The translations under genes and the position numbers were made by a program. 64,000 nt of DNA, from positions 186,164,015-186,228,014 of the forward strand of contig OY282558.1 of NCBI GenBank assembly GCA_958295665.1, given 5' to 3'. The stretch is from Tipula vernalis (taxonomy: Eukaryota > Arthropoda > Insecta > Diptera > Tipulidae). Each line of letters opens with the position of its first letter. Position 1 is the stretch's first letter. Shown here one piece after another: positions 21,080-33,121 of this stretch. Below the pieces are notes generated by a model that ran no database searches, had not been told where the DNA came from, and was given only the letters and a program-made list of their open reading frames with translations.

Positions 21080-22590
21080 TAAATAATCACACTTGGAAAA
21101 ATTGCCTCCCATATATTTACATCAGATTTAATAATAAAACCCTTAAATTCCTGATCGATACAGGATCAGACAAATCCTTTATAAACGCTACTTTCATCAA
21201 CAAATCTCAAATTATAAAAATTAAACCGATCACCCTAACTACGGTTTTCAAGAAACATCAAATTTCAGAATGTATAATCATCAAAGGAATGGCCGAATTC
21301 AAAACAAATTCATCCTTAGAATTTTACCTATTCAAATTTCACGACTTCTTTGATGGTTTCATAGGCCGAAATATCATGAAGATACTAAAAATCAAGTTGG
21401 ACATACCTAATTCTCAATTAGAAACTCCACGTATTCGCATGCCAATGCTCACAACCCCAAAATTTATGACACCCATTTTTAAAATATTTGGAAGATCAAA
21501 GAAACTCATTGAAATCCCAGTAGACATGCCAAATGGAGAATTTTACATAAAACCTAACACAGTTCAAGAACAATTAATTATTCCAGAAGGAAATTATAAA
21601 TTTCTCTAACCTAGAGCAAACCTTTCTATTTGAAAAACCTCTTGAAAATTACCCCTAAACGAATATTAATTAAATGCCAACTATTTAAACAACGTTGAGT
21701 CGAATGATATTATTTGTACCGACATCATGCAATTAATCAGGTCTGATTATCTCAATACCGAGGGAAAATCAGCTTTAAACATGATATTATATTAGATAAT
21801 ACAAAACCTATCCATACGAAAAGTTATATTATACCCTTACATACATATAAGGAAGAAGTACGTAATCAAGTCTCTAAGGTGTTCGAAAAGGTATAATCCG
21901 ACCTTGTTTCTCACCCTAGTCGTCTCCTATCTGGATAGTACCCAAAAAACAAGACGCAAGCCAAAAGGCCAAATGGCGACTTGTTATCGACTATAGAAAA
22001 CTCAATGAGGTTACCATTGGCGACCGCTACCCATTGCCAAATATCACGGACATTTTAGACAAATTAGGGAAATGTCAATATTTTACTACTTTGGAGCTCG
22101 CAAGTGGCTTTTACCAGATAGAAGTGAACCCTCACGATATAGGGAAGACTGCTTTTACAGTAGTCTTCGGGCATTACGAGTTCGTTCGAATGCCGTTCGG
22201 TTTGAAAAACGCCCTTGGAGAATTACAAGACAATAGTTGTCTGTGTTACATGGATGACATTATTGTCTACATACTCCACCTCGCTTCAAGAACATGTAGT
22301 AAACCTGGATCAAATACTTAAAAGGCTAGCCCAAGCCAACTTGAAAGTACAATTGGATAAGTCCGAGTTCTTAAAAAGAAATGTTGCATTTTTTGGCCAT
22401 ATAATAACTCCGGAGGGGGTTAAGCCAAACCCAGAAAAGATAATTGCTATTCAGAATTTTCCAATTCCGAAAACTGAAAAGCAGATTAAATCTTTCCTTG
22501 GCCTATTAGGTTACTACCGAAAATTTATAAACAATTTCTCAGAAATAACCAAACCTTTAACAGCTTGCCTAAGGAAGGACTGTAACAGTC
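21080..22590 (+). pseudogene. Protease-RT of a second Ty3/gypsy element (17.6/297-like)
   Basis: On the plus strand, 21110-21609 holds a protease with LKFLIDTGSDKSFINATF and GFIGRNIMKIL. After stops, RT runs about 21925-22590: [58 protein letters not shown], then a short deletion, CYMDDIIVY with the catalytic Asp pair, and FFGHIITPEGVKPNPEKI with LGLLGYYRKFINNF. It stops abruptly at about 22590 within the CsRn1-like element. RNase H and integrase are absent. Confidence 0.85.
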
Positions 22591-22599
22591 TGTGTAGTT

Positions 22600-23330
22600 G
22601 GTAAATTGCCTACCTTCTACGAAATACCTGAAATGTTTAGGATATTTAGGATAGCGTTCAGATTCGGTGACGGCATTTAGGCCTCAATAGTCCCCACTTG
22701 GCCTCCAATCTGTCCCATTTTTCTTCTGAACCATGTGTAAAGGTAATGAAATAGTGCAGAAGATGACGGTCGGCAAATGTTCAAATGGACCTTATGCTCG
22801 AACTCGGCATTCGCTGTCTTGTGTCTGACCGGGTCCAGACGGCGTGGTCTCGAAAAAGGCAGGCAGGCAGCCTTTTGTATAAATGTGATGAACCACACTT
22901 TGCTTTGCTGGGCAGTTGTAATTATAGGTTCTTCAGTTAAAGAGGAAAACATCTTTAAAATTTCAACGTATCCATTTTCAACGGTCGGAGGGGTTGGCGT
23001 AGGTGTTTTGACCTTAGCTCTCATTGCGTTTACAACTAGATTTGTCGTGGAATCAAAAAGTCATCTTCCATGCAGGTCGACGTGACGACCATATTTCTTC
23101 AGGAGGTCAGCACCAAGAATTGGTCTAACAACTGATGCGATCTTGAAGATATGAGAGAATTGTCGCCGCAAGCCAATATCTACATTCCGTAATTTAGTCC
23201 CGTACGTGCTGATTACTGAACCATTGGCGGCAGAGAGTACCAAGCTTGGGTTTTTTTTGATGCATTTCCGCGGAAACATTTTACGGGGATTGTATCCGAT
23301 TGTTTGCCGCGCTCTCAAATGGATTCACGG
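22600..23330 (-). pseudogene. Protease and RT start of the CsRn1-like gypsy element
   Basis: The protease C-terminal half reads LVLSAANGSVISTYGTKLRN and IASVVRPILGADLLKKYG (23250-23075). The catalytic DTGA region is not recovered. A linker with TPTPTPPTVENG follows, then HKVHLNICRPSSSALFHYLY and a frame-shifted WFRRKMGQIGGQ region corresponding to the start of RT. The reading degenerates near 22600. Confidence 0.72.
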
Positions 23331-24191
23331 GTTTTTTGATTTGGGCTGGTTTGAAGATACGTAGCGATGATTGCGCTTGCAAGGTAAATAGCATTTCCTT
23401 GCCTCATTGCCGAATTTGTAATAGTAATAGCAGAAACATTCAGTGTCAATGAAACGACGTCTGCTTCTGCTCCGTGGTCTTCTTTGGAGGTCCTCCTCGT
23501 TGATCAAGTGAGCGGCTGCGTCCTATTGACATTTGGTCGAGTTTTGACTCCATACTAGCGAGCTAGTCGAATAAGGTTGTGCTGAAGACATGATCGGTCC
23601 GGTTGACTCGTAAATTCGATCTGCAATTTCCAAAATATCATCAATTGACTTATCGCCAATTGCTGTCAACGCGATATATAAACTCTTAGGGAGTTTACGA
23701 AGCCAAAACGTTTCGTATGGACCAGTAAGCCTCTGAGGGTTTTCTGTCACCCAATTCCATTTCATCAACTAATATTTTGAGACGACGTCCCGCTGATGGA
23801 GTGTGCCTGTTTGTCAGTGTTCGCTTTAGTGTTTCATATTTATTTTTGGGCGGAGGATTTTTAACGATCTCCAACACACTCACGCATACTTCCCGTGGAA
23901 CGGCGCCAATGACATGTAAAAACTTTATGGTATCAGCACTGACATTCGTTAAACTGAAGAGTGAGAAGAGATATCAGCAAGAGTGAAAGGGTCCAAAGTT
24001 TTTACATTATTAGATTGAGGGCGTAGATTCTGACAGATTAAGGTTAGCGAAACGACATAAAAATACCTAGCGTTTTGAACGCCTTGGGGCCGCTGTACGT
24101 GGTTACGATTACCATTTGATCTAGGGTTAGCACTGGAAGTGCTTGATGGATGATATAAATACTTATACGGTATTACTAAATAAATTGCCAA
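23330..24191 (-). pseudogene. gag of the CsRn1-like gypsy element
   Basis: Segments include VLEIVKNPPPKNKYETLKRT, MELGDRKPSEAY, LRKLPKSLYIALTAIGDKS with DDILEIADRIYE, and the CHCC-type knuckle near 23440-23400. They appear in order on the minus strand but in more than one frame, with stops between. Confidence 0.78.
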
Positions 24192-24404
24192 GTAGTGATG
24201 GAAATCGTGTACACTGAAACCGAACTGCTATTAAGGTATAGTTACTTTAAATTAACTCCTGTTCCCTCCACTTTATACAAATAAGATACTTTATTACGCT
24301 GGTACCAACCAACCGGTATCCTTCACTCCAGGCGATGGTAATTATCTGCATGAGATTCATATATTATATAACCGATCTCATTATGATAGCTTAGTAACCC
24401 AATT
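24192..24404. other. Spacer between gypsy fragments
   Basis: No coding or repeat signature is recognised. It could be LTR remnant of either neighbour but no partner copy exists in the window to test this. Confidence 0.3.
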
Positions 24405-26960
24405 ATGTATTTTCGTCACTATCATCAGCTTCCACTACACATAATCCCTTTATATAAAACTGTGCCACCAGCCAACGCGTATGTACCACCAGCCAACGCA
24501 AACGCACTACAAGCATCAACAGAAGTGACAAAGCCAACACCATCGGACGCCGTTTCAGCAATTTCTGTATGGTTTGTTCCGCTTACATCACAGGATCCAC
24601 AATTATAGTTTTACATGGTGCTATCTCAGTTCGTACTGTCTAGAATTACGCCCGAAACTACGAAATACCACCATTGGCTTTGTGTGACAAACGAAAAGTT
24701 AGAAATGAAGTGAGTGATATCATAATTGTCATAATCTCAACAACTGCATAAACAATAATAAAAGAAGCGATTTTAGAGAGAATTGACGAATCACAACAGA
24801 CACGAATCCAACGACAGTTTCATGGAATTGCTTAGATAAATAAAAGCCAGGGATGAACCATTTGGTTAAAGCGTCTTCCACTCCACACACAAGAAATATT
24901 GGCACAAATAGCGGAACCGCTAACAGCAGTAGAATTATCGGGCCTCGCGGATCGACCCAACCACACATGAACGGTGATAATTCCTGTTAAACAAGATACA
25001 TCATTGGGCTAGTCCACTGCATCTAGTGACAAAGAAGAACGGCGAAGGTCGACCCTGCGGGGGCTATCGTACCCTAAACAAAAGCACGATACCAGATCGA
25101 TACCCGATACTTTTTATCAAAAATTTCACACAGCATTTAGATAGTGCAATGATTTTCTCGATAACAAATCTAGCGCAGGCTTACTACCAGATACCGATTG
25201 AAGAAGAAGACATATCAAAGACGGCAATTGCTACACCCTTCGGCCTATTTGAATTCACAAGCATGACTTTCGGGCTACGAAATGCGAGAAGCACATTTCA
25301 ACGTTTTAAGCACTCTATACTTCAAGGCCTGAAGATTTGTTTCGATTACTTGGATGACGTCTTATGTATTTAGAAACCATATTTACCAGAATGCACGATG
25401 CCGGATTGACCATCAATATTGAAAAAGTTATTTTGCCAAAAAACAGTTTAAATTTTTCAGGATATTCGTTCCAAATGCAAGCAGAAACCAGACGATACTA
25501 AACAATTATCTTCAAGGAAGCAGGAAAAACGATACCAGAATAATTAGGTGGTCCCACCAAGCAATTGAGGCATTCGAATTATCAAAAAGGCAGTTAATCG
25601 AAGTAACTCATTTGGCCTTTCCATCATCAACGGCGGAACCAGTACTGATGGTAGACGCATCTGATACTGCGATCGGCGCAGTGATCCAACAGCGCAGCCA
25701 GGATAGCCGCTACAATTTTTTCTGCTAAGCTAAACTCTGAATTGTTAGCCTTGTACGCGGCCGGAAAACGATTCAAGCATTTAGTCGAGGGTCTTAGTTT
25801 TATTATCTGCACCGACTATAAACCGCTAAAATGTCGCCAAAGGTCATCCAAATACCAGAGATGATCAGTTACAGCAGTATCGCGGACGCACAACAAAACG
25901 ACAACGAGTTGAGGAATTGAGAAACCCACCAAACGAATTACAATTCGAAGACAGATCGGTTTTTTCCAACTCCACGCAATCATTCGGCTGTTACGTACAC
26001 AATCTTGCACATCCTGCCATATCAGCATCTATAAAAGAAATGACCAAACAATTCATATGGCAGAACATAAAAAATGACGTAAATAAGATGGTCCAGTGTT
26101 GCCTAGCATGCCGAAAGGCGATAGTCACAACACAACAAATCCGCTAGGGGAGTATCCACCTGTCAACAATCGTTTTACAGAAATTCTCACGAACATAATT
26201 CGTCCATTACCTATATCAGAAGGAGAATAAAGAGTAATAGAACAATTATCACGATGAATCGAAGCAGTTTCGAAGTCCTCAAATCCATGGTAACCGACCA
26301 AGATGTTGGGCTTCGAACGTAAGAGAACTAGCGCGTACAACTCCAAAAGCTAATGGAATTATACCATAAAGAGATGGCACAGGACGCTTAAAGAGGTCAT
26401 TATGTGTCACGGTAGAAACGAATGGACGCGCATACTTCCGATAGTATTGTTGGGTCTACGGTCAGGATATTCCGAAGAACTGTAAACATGTTCAGCGGGC
26501 TTAGCGCTTGGCGAAAACATTCGTATACCCCGCCAATTAATTCGAGCATTTCGACCAGATTCGTCCAAATCTGAAGACACATTAGTGAGACAGTTTTCGT
26601 GTTACAAGCACTAAACAGTGGCACCCATGTATTCGTCAGGACCGATTTAAGTGGACGTTCGTTGCGGCCACCATATGAAGGTCCATTCTGAGGAATTAAA
26701 TAGAAAGAAAAGTCTTTCATAACAGAGTCACAAATCCACCGAAACAACGAAGAGCCGTCTAAAAGAAACACAAATTCATTAACTGAAGAATCCGAATCCG
26801 AACACCATCTTCACGACAAGAAAGTCAGGTTTAATCTAAAAAGTCAACTATTGGCCAACGGTTCACTACCTGGCGTAGCCAAGAACAAGAAACCAAGCAT
26901 AAAACGTCCAGTATCAATTACAACTTACCTGGAACAGCATCGACACAATGCGGTAAGCAA
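24405..26960 (+). mobile_element. Third Ty3/gypsy element, CsRn1-like, heavily decayed
   Basis: Plus-strand gag traces (24510-24700, VPLTSQDPQL...FYMVLSQFVLSR) are followed after a deletion by RT at 25020-25373: KKNGEGRPCGGYRTLNKS, DRYPILFIKNFTQHLDS, TAIATPFGLFEFTSMTFGLR, and YLDDVL. RNase H traces (VDASDTAIGAVIQQRSQ) are at about 25650. Integrase zinc-finger and core traces are at 25900-26400. A C-terminal tail at 26800-26960 includes HDKKVRFNLKSQLL. Protease is missing. Stops and frameshifts are frequent. Confidence 0.8.
25026..25373 (+). pseudogene. RT fragment of the third gypsy element
   Basis: A 116-codon open stretch covers RT motifs 1-5, from the KKNG(E)GRPCG motif to YLDDVL. The first Asp of the catalytic site is altered: ITNLAQAY stands where IDLARAY-type sequence is usual. 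Upstream and downstream frames are closed. Confidence 0.85.
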
Positions 26961-27019
26961 ACAATTAGATGTACCGGAAGACATACAAAAACGTCAGCCC
27001 GTTTCGCAGTTGTTTCGTT

Positions 27020-27231
27020 CATTGGTGAGTCACTGGCAAGGGGGTACTGTGGCGGCGACATGGTCAACACAATTCCAAAGTCCATTTTTTTCTTCTCCTT
27101 CCAAAAAATCAACAAATAAAGACCAGTTGTGTGGTATATGAGTAAGTGAAAAATTCTGCAGACTTTTGCTATTTCTATTACTTCATCTTGTAGCATTTTC
27201 TCAACTCGCGTATTTATTTGTTCTTTTGTTG
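27020..27231 (-). pseudogene. Possible gypsy RT leader fragment
   Basis: Minus-strand reading LYVHTTKEQINTRVEKMLQD and EVIEIAKVC resembles the segment just before RT motif 1 of Ty3/gypsy elements. It appears to continue on the far side of the LINE derivative inserted at 27245-28000. The match is short and uncertain. Confidence 0.35.
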
Positions 27232-27244
27232 TATGTACATATAA

Positions 27245-28000
27245 GGTGGTTTGGCGTCTATTGGAGGGGGGGATCAAAGTTGAGTAGATTAATCTACCAG
27301 CTCCGTAACCTTCCAGTAGGGTGCGCATCACGTGAGCTGTTCTGGTCTTGTCATTAGGCAGCTGCGTGATGGGTACAATTGTGTAAGGGGTAACTTGTTC
27401 ACAATTCGCAAGTGTACGTACTGCCTCCTCGTGGCAACCACTGGTAACTAAGGCCACTTGGCACATTTTTGGCCATTTGGCACAGGCTAAAGTACGGCGC
27501 TAAAGGAGAAAACCTTGACAAAAAACCCTAATCTAAGGTGGAACAGCATATGCCGAAAGATGAATGGCTGATAGGTTAATCAGCCCAAAATATGCGGACT
27601 CTGGATACCAGGCACCCTCCAGTTTTATTAAGCCTTCCTGTAGTAAAGCTGGGTGACCTACAGGTGATTTGCAATTCCGAGCAACTCGTAAGAGTAAAAT
27701 CAAACGGAATACGGGGCAGGAGTAGGAATATACGAGAGTGGGACAACCCTCTCGAGGTCCTTGAGCTCCAATGCTACCGTCTTTCTAGCGGAACTACATG
27801 CTGTAGTAAACATCTAGGAGGGAGAGCAATAAGCCCAGATAGTATGTATCACGTACCGGGAGGCAGTATCGTCAGGTTCATTGAGAACCTGAATATTGAC
27901 TGGACGGATAATTAAGCAGGGGCCAGCACAATAGATCTTTTAGGTCGCAGTGCGAAGTGGCTGATCGCCCGCATGGCCCCCCCAATAATAATAATAATAA
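27245..28000 (+). mobile_element. Non-autonomous LINE derivative, copy 1 (756 bp)
   Basis: It starts GGTGGTTTGGCGTCTATTGG, the same 5' leader as the LOA-like LINE at 28432, and ends with an (AAT)n tail after CCCGCATGGCCC. It is flanked by the 13-bp duplication TATGTACATATAA (27232-27244, 28001-28013). The 3' part (NLNIDWTDN, then a short 3' UTR) corresponds to the end of ORF2 of the LINE family whose 3' end is at 36255-36829. The element is thus a LINE 5' end joined to a LINE 3' end with the middle deleted. A second copy is at 37371-38139. Confidence 0.88.
27592..27915 (+). CDS. 107-aa ORF of the LINE derivative, copy 1
   Basis: It opens MRTLDTRHPPVLLSLPVV and ends NLNIDWTDN. The same 107-residue ORF, same start and stop, is in copy 2 at 37724-38047 with about ten differences. 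The C-terminal end matches the last residues of a LINE ORF2. The rest lies in what is 5' leader in the related full element. There is no known domain. Whether it is translated is unknown, and conservation may simply reflect a recent common source. Confidence 0.4.
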   Translation: MRTLDTRHPPVLLSLPVVKLGDLQVICNSEQLVRVKSNGIRGRSRNIREWDNPLEVLELQCYRLSSGTTCCSKHLGGRAISPDSMYHVPGGSIVRFIENLNIDWTDN

Positions 28001-28013
28001 TATGTACATATAA

Positions 28014-28431
28014 GGCAACTGATACTGTTTGATTTAAGTAGGAAGACAATAGGAAGGAGTAAGAATATGCTAGCGGCGTTTGTGACCAATAGTTTATCAC
28101 CGTCTATAGATGGAAAGTATCATTGAATGTTCTACAAATTTTTAGTATGGATTCTTGTTCTTCAGAATTTAGATGTTCAATATAAGATTCAAGTCTCTTG
28201 AGTCTTTGTTAATTTGGTTGGACCAAAAATCCTTGAGATAAAATAATTCATAATTTGAGAGAGGATCTATGTATATTCAGACTAATGTTTTCATCTAATT
28301 CTCAGATTTTTCATTAGTGTTTGCAATACTAACTATGGCTTTATTATTCTGTATTTTAATTATAGAATTTGCTACGAATACAACGGGTAAAATTTCTTTA
28401 GAAGAACTATTTGAAGAATTTACTGTGGTTT
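28014..28431. other. Spacer between two LINE insertions
   Basis: It holds the right-hand continuation of the gypsy-like target sequence near 28014-28100. Beyond this no family or gene is recognised. Confidence 0.4.
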
Positions 28432-28885
28432 GAGGTAGTTTAGCGTCTACTGGAGAGGGGGACCAAAGTTGAGTAGAGTAATCTATCAGCTCCGTAACCT
28501 TTCGGTGGGGTGCGCATCACGGGAGCTGTTCTGGTCATGTTTTAGGGAGCTAGCGTGATGGGTACAATTTTGTAAGGGGTAACCTGGTCACAATTCGCAA
28601 GTGTACGTACTGCCTCCTCATGGAAATCACCGGTACATGAGGCCGTTTGGTACTTTTGACCATTTGGCACAGGCTAAAGTATGGCGCTAAAGGAGAAATC
28701 CTTGATAAAAAACCCTAATCTAAGGTGGAACAGCATATGCCGATGGATGAATGGCTGATAGGTTAATCAGTCCAAAGTCTGCGGACCCTGGATACCAGGC
28801 GCCCTCCAGTTTTATTTAGCCTTCCTGTGGTAAAGCTGGGTGTCCCACAGGTGACTTTAATTTCCCAGCAACTCGTGGGAATAAA

Positions 28886-30233
28886 ATGACTAGCAAAAGT
28901 TTTGAAAATAAGGATGGTAACGTTCCTAAAGCGTCACGTACCAGCGAGAGTTCCGCAGTGGCTTTCGAGGACCTCGGCCCTCTTTCCGCTGTGGGGCTCT
29001 CGATGAGTGATCAATCGGATGGGGAGCTCCGTTCGGGGCTTAAGAAATTAGTTCTCAACTCCGACATGGACACCTCAGGAGATGAGGACTCGGCCCCCGT
29101 AAGCGAGGGTATCTCCTCTGTGAAAGCAGGGGGGAGCATATAGACATCGGGGAGGACCCGAAAGGTAAGGTCAACACCATTGACAAACCTGTCGCAGCTC
29201 CTCGCGTGAGAATGTGTGGAGCCGCGAAAAAGCGGTAAAGGAGGCTTCTTGCGGAGGGCAAAACGCCCGGAAGTGAGACAAGACTTCTGGCGATGCGGCC
29301 ACAGAAGGAGACTTCTGTTCCCACTGAGGCCTTAGCGCGAAAAGAATCCGCTCGGATGAGGGTACTCCACCGGCACAAAAAAAGGCCAGGGGGAAGAATC
29401 TGTCCCGGTGGTATCTTGTTCTGCGGTCCGGTCTGGAGTTACTTTCAGGCAGGTCACGGAGTCGGAGATCATTGGGATCTTGCCCTCTGGTTTTCCTGAG
29501 GTTGTCCTCACTGGAGAGCAGCTTAAAACTGTCCAGGAAGGCATCGTAGATAAGGTGCTAGAGCAAGAGGCCAAGGAGCTTAAACCTACGTTTCTTGGCA
29601 GTCAGCTTCGGCCTGGTTGGCTGGTAGTAACCTGCGCTCACCGGGCCACTGTCCAGTGGCTCAGGGAGGCCATAGGGGCTATTAAGCCATGGGAGGGTGC
29701 ACAGGTGATCGTGGCCGAGGCGGAAAACCTGCCTCGAGCCAGGATTGTGTTCGGCACCTTACCAAATAGTGCTGAATTGCCCACGGAGAAGCTTTTAGGT
29801 TTTATCAAAAGCCAAAACGAGGGCATGCAGGCGATCAACTGGAGAGTGATCAGGAGAGTCGAAAGGCTCTTCAGCCTTTTGCATCTTCTCTAAGGACCAC
29901 TCTCCAGTTGAGAAGCTCAAGCGGGTTGGCTTTAAAGTCAACTATAAGTTTGGGACTGTTCAACTTCATCCCAAGAGTGGTCAGGGTGGTGCCAAACCAG
30001 GTTCTGTGGGCGGGACCCAAGTGGTCAAGCCTCTGGAGGCTACGGTGGCAGCACCTGTAGCCAAGACCATTGGGGTGGCGGCCCCCTCCAGGAGACCGGT
30101 GAGGACAAGGCGCAAAAGAGAGTGGAAGGCGTCAGGGGTTCCGCGGGGGAAGGCCCCGCAAGGGCTTCAAACGCAATGGACTGGCCTACCTGATAGGATG
30201 CGATGCAAAAGCACACCACACGGTGTGGGGTAG
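28886..30233 (+). pseudogene. ORF1 (gag-like) of the LOA-like LINE
   Basis: ATG at 28886 opens MTSKSFENKDGNVPKASRTS and an acidic Ser-rich N-terminus. A stop closes this frame at 29141. Frames shift near 29290-29410, after which a long conserved stretch runs to 29893: FRQVTESEIIGILPSGFPEV, LRPGWLVVTCAHRATVQWL, VAEAENLPRARIVFGTLP, INWRVIRRVE. A basic C-terminal region (SRRPVRTRRKREWK) follows to about 30150. This is the nucleic-acid-binding ORF1 type of LOA elements. Confidence 0.72.
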
Positions 30234-32700
30234 CACGGACATCAATAACAGGGGTGAGCACCTTTTTGAATTGCTGATCTCAAATAATGTAGATATTATC
30301 AATAGGGGAAGGAAACCTACTTTTATAAATGCGATTAGCAAGAGGTCCTAGATTTGACACTTGCTAGTCCGCATTTCAGCGACTTGGTCAAAAACTGGCA
30401 TGTGTCTGAAGAGGCCTCATTATCGGATCACTTGCACATCAGATTCGATTTGGCGGCAGAGACCATGCAGCGGCACGAAATCAGAATCCCAAAACTGACC
30501 GACTGGGACTCTTACAGAGTCTCACTCGAATCAGAAATGTCCTCGGTTGTGAGGAACATAGAGTCTCCAGAGGGTTTGGAGATCTGTTAAAACCAGCTGC
30601 TTAATTCTATACACTTGGCTTACGAGAACAGGTGCCCAGTTAAGCGAAGAGAGTCCACAAAGATGGCCCCTTGGTGGAACGGGACACTGGGTAAACTGAA
30701 GAAAAAATCGAGAAGATTATTCAACAAGGCTAAACGCACCGGTGAATGGGGCGAGTATAAGATGGCCTTGACGGAATATAATCTCGAATTAAGAAGATCC
30801 AAAAGGGCTACCTGGAGGAATTTCTGTGAGGGAATCAATGAATTGCCCTCTGCAGCTAGTCTCCAGAAAGTCCTTTCCAGGGATCATTCAAATGTTTTAG
30901 GACTTCTCCAGAAGCAAGATGGGAGGTACACTGGAAACCGGAAGGAAACCTTAGAGGTACTGCTATATTCTATATTCCGAAACTGTGGAGGAAAGTAAAT
31001 GTGGTATTTATACCAAAAGGGAAGGGGGTCGTCCAGACACCCAGGCCAGGCCATATCGGCCAATTAGTCTCACATCGTTTCTATTATCAAATAAGAAGTG
31101 AGGTTCTTGGAAAAAATCCGCTGCATCGGGACCAGTTTGCGTATCAAACTGCTAAGTCCACTGTGATGGTCCTTAGCGGTCTAGTCACGAGGATTGAAAA
31201 AGCGGTGACTTATAAAGAAATTGCCCTTTGTGCCTTTGTGGGCATTGAGGGGGCGTTTGATAATACCTCCTATGGTTCTATAGAGAAGGCAGCAATGGAA
31301 AAAAGGGTTCCGCTTTCTACAATTAGGTGGATCCAGACTAGGTGGCGAGTCAGTAACCATCAGGGCCGTAAAGGGCTGTCCTCAAGGAGGCGTACTATCG
31401 CCTCTTTTGTGGTCATTGGTTATTGACAGACTACTGGTGCTTCTGAGTAGCCATGGGTTTAATGTCCAGGGCTATGCGGATGATGTGGCTATCATAATCA
31501 GAGGCAAGTTTGATGAGGTCATTTCATGCAAAATGCACTCAATATAATATGGCAGTGGTGTCACCAGGAAGGATCAGTGGTGCACTGAGGAGCATATCCA
31601 CTCAGGCACTAGAGACTCTGCTATTTTTGACTCCTCTAGATATCTTGGAGAAACAGTTTGGTAGCTTGTACTGCCATACGGCTGAAATCCATCTTAATGT
31701 GGACCTGCAACAATACAGGGCACTCATCTATTTTGTGCAACAAGCAAATTCCCAAGACCACCGACCATACTGTCCCGTCACTATCTTTTGACAGAAAGTT
31801 CCGGACTAGGATCCCATCTAGGGAGGACTGGATGATGGGTGCAGTTTTGGAACCAGGAGTTATAAACTTCTTCACTGATGGTTCAAAACGGGACGGGAAA
31901 GTCGGGGCTGGAGTGTTCTGCAAGGAACTTCTGTTAAATCTCTCCTTCCGTCTCCCCGACTACTGTAGCATTTTTCAAGCTGAAGTAATTGCCATAAAGG
32001 AAGTCGTAGACTGGTTGAGGTATAATGTAATATCAGTTTTTGATATTCGCGTATATACAGACAGTCAGGCTGCCATTAAAGCGCTTCAATAACACCTCCT
32101 CACGTCGAAAGTAGTCCAGAACTGTCTCTCATCTCTTAACGAGATGGCAGATCAGTTCAACATCCACATTATATGGGTGCCAGGACGTTTCATAAGTACA
32201 CCGAATATAAACGCCGATGAACTGGCTCGACGTGGTACAATGGACCACTTTCAGAAAGCAGAAATGATATTGAAGTGCCTCTTGCGGTATGGAAACTGCT
32301 GCTTCAGGAAGAAGCTAGCAAGCTGATAAATGACAGATGGTCAAGTATCACTTCTTGCTTAATAACTCGGCAGGTCTGGCCAAAGTTGGACTAGGCGAGA
32401 TCCAAACAGCTGATCTCACTTCAGCGAAGTCAGATCAGTGTGATTGTTGGAGTGATTACGGGTCACTGACTCATAGGGAGGCATGCGAGTAGACTTGGTG
32501 TCTTCTCACATGACTACTGTCGTAGTTGCGAGGACGAAGAGGAGGAAGAGACAGTACTTCATCTTCTTTGCACCTGCTTTCGTCTGGCACGAAACAGACT
32601 AAAGTTTCTAGGAGCACTCCTCTTCAAAGACCTGACGTACCTTTGCAGTATGGACGTCAGGAGTATCTAGCGCTTTGTTAACAGCTCAAAATGGTTCTAA
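30170..32700 (+). pseudogene. ORF2 (endonuclease, RT, RNase H) of the LOA-like LINE
   Basis: Only the endonuclease C-terminal part survives: HHTVWGSTDINNRGEHLFEL and NNVDIINRGRKPTFIN, followed by LSDHLHIRF. The pre-RT linker is nearly intact (30600-30960). A deletion then joins to RT at 31000 (VNVVFIPKGKG, DQFAYQTAKST, CAFVGIEGAFDN with the catalytic Asp altered). GYADDVAI, with the Asp pair, is near 31465. RNase H (INFFTDGSKRDGKVGAGVF, YTDSQAAIKAL) is at 31860-32090. CRSCEDEEEEETVLHLLCTC at about 32520 is the C-terminal zinc finger. Many frameshifts. Confidence 0.82.
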
Positions 32701-33121
32701 TGAGTTGGAGGAAATAATTGTTGTGGTATGGCTACGGACCATTTTTTGTCTATGCCTGGTCGTAGTGGACCGCCACCCAAACGTAACCTAAGGTCTTATT
32801 CGCTGATATGTAATGTACTATGTACAAGTGCACAGCGCGATTAAAAATAAAACAACCAAAATAAATTACCCAATCAATTTAACTTAATTTATTCATAATT
32901 TTAATTTCTTGAACCAAACTAAACCAAAAATTATTTACAATATGGTTCGTGTTTTCATACAAATCTTGGATTGGATTTGTTCATCCCGAAAGTTTAACAT
33001 TTTTATTTACAACTAAAATTGCAAAACAATTTGTTCTAATTCTTAAATAAATAATTTATTATAAAAAAATAATAGACTTTTACGTATCGATAAAAATATA
33101 TAGGTGTGTATATATAGGTGG

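Larger units (their letters stand above)
20480..24191 (-). mobile_element. Ty3/gypsy element, CsRn1-like, interrupted by another gypsy
   Basis: On the minus strand gag, protease and the start of RT run 24191 to about 22600. Integrase and its C-terminal tail resume at about 21070-20480. Between them lies plus-strand sequence of a different gypsy element. The gag zinc knuckle is of the CFCYYYYKFGNEARKC...PC type rather than CCHC, which is characteristic of CsRn1-like gypsy elements. RNase H and the rest of RT are missing. Many stops and frameshifts occur. No LTRs were identified. Confidence 0.8.
28432..32850 (+). mobile_element. LOA-like non-LTR retrotransposon with 5' end, decayed
   Basis: It starts at the 5' leader shared with the short derivatives (TAGCGTCTACTGGAG...) and is followed by ORF1, a partial endonuclease, RT, RNase H and a C-terminal zinc-finger region, ending in an A-rich tail near 32850. 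The presence of RNase H after RT, and RRSKRATWRNFCEGINELP before RT, fit the LOA clade. Internal deletions remove most of the endonuclease and part of RT. It is GC-richer than its surroundings. Confidence 0.82.

Noticed and set aside
26918..27466. 182-codon minus-strand ORF as a gene
   Set aside because: It runs across the junction of a gypsy fragment and the inserted LINE derivative, in antisense to the latter; chimeric and accidental.
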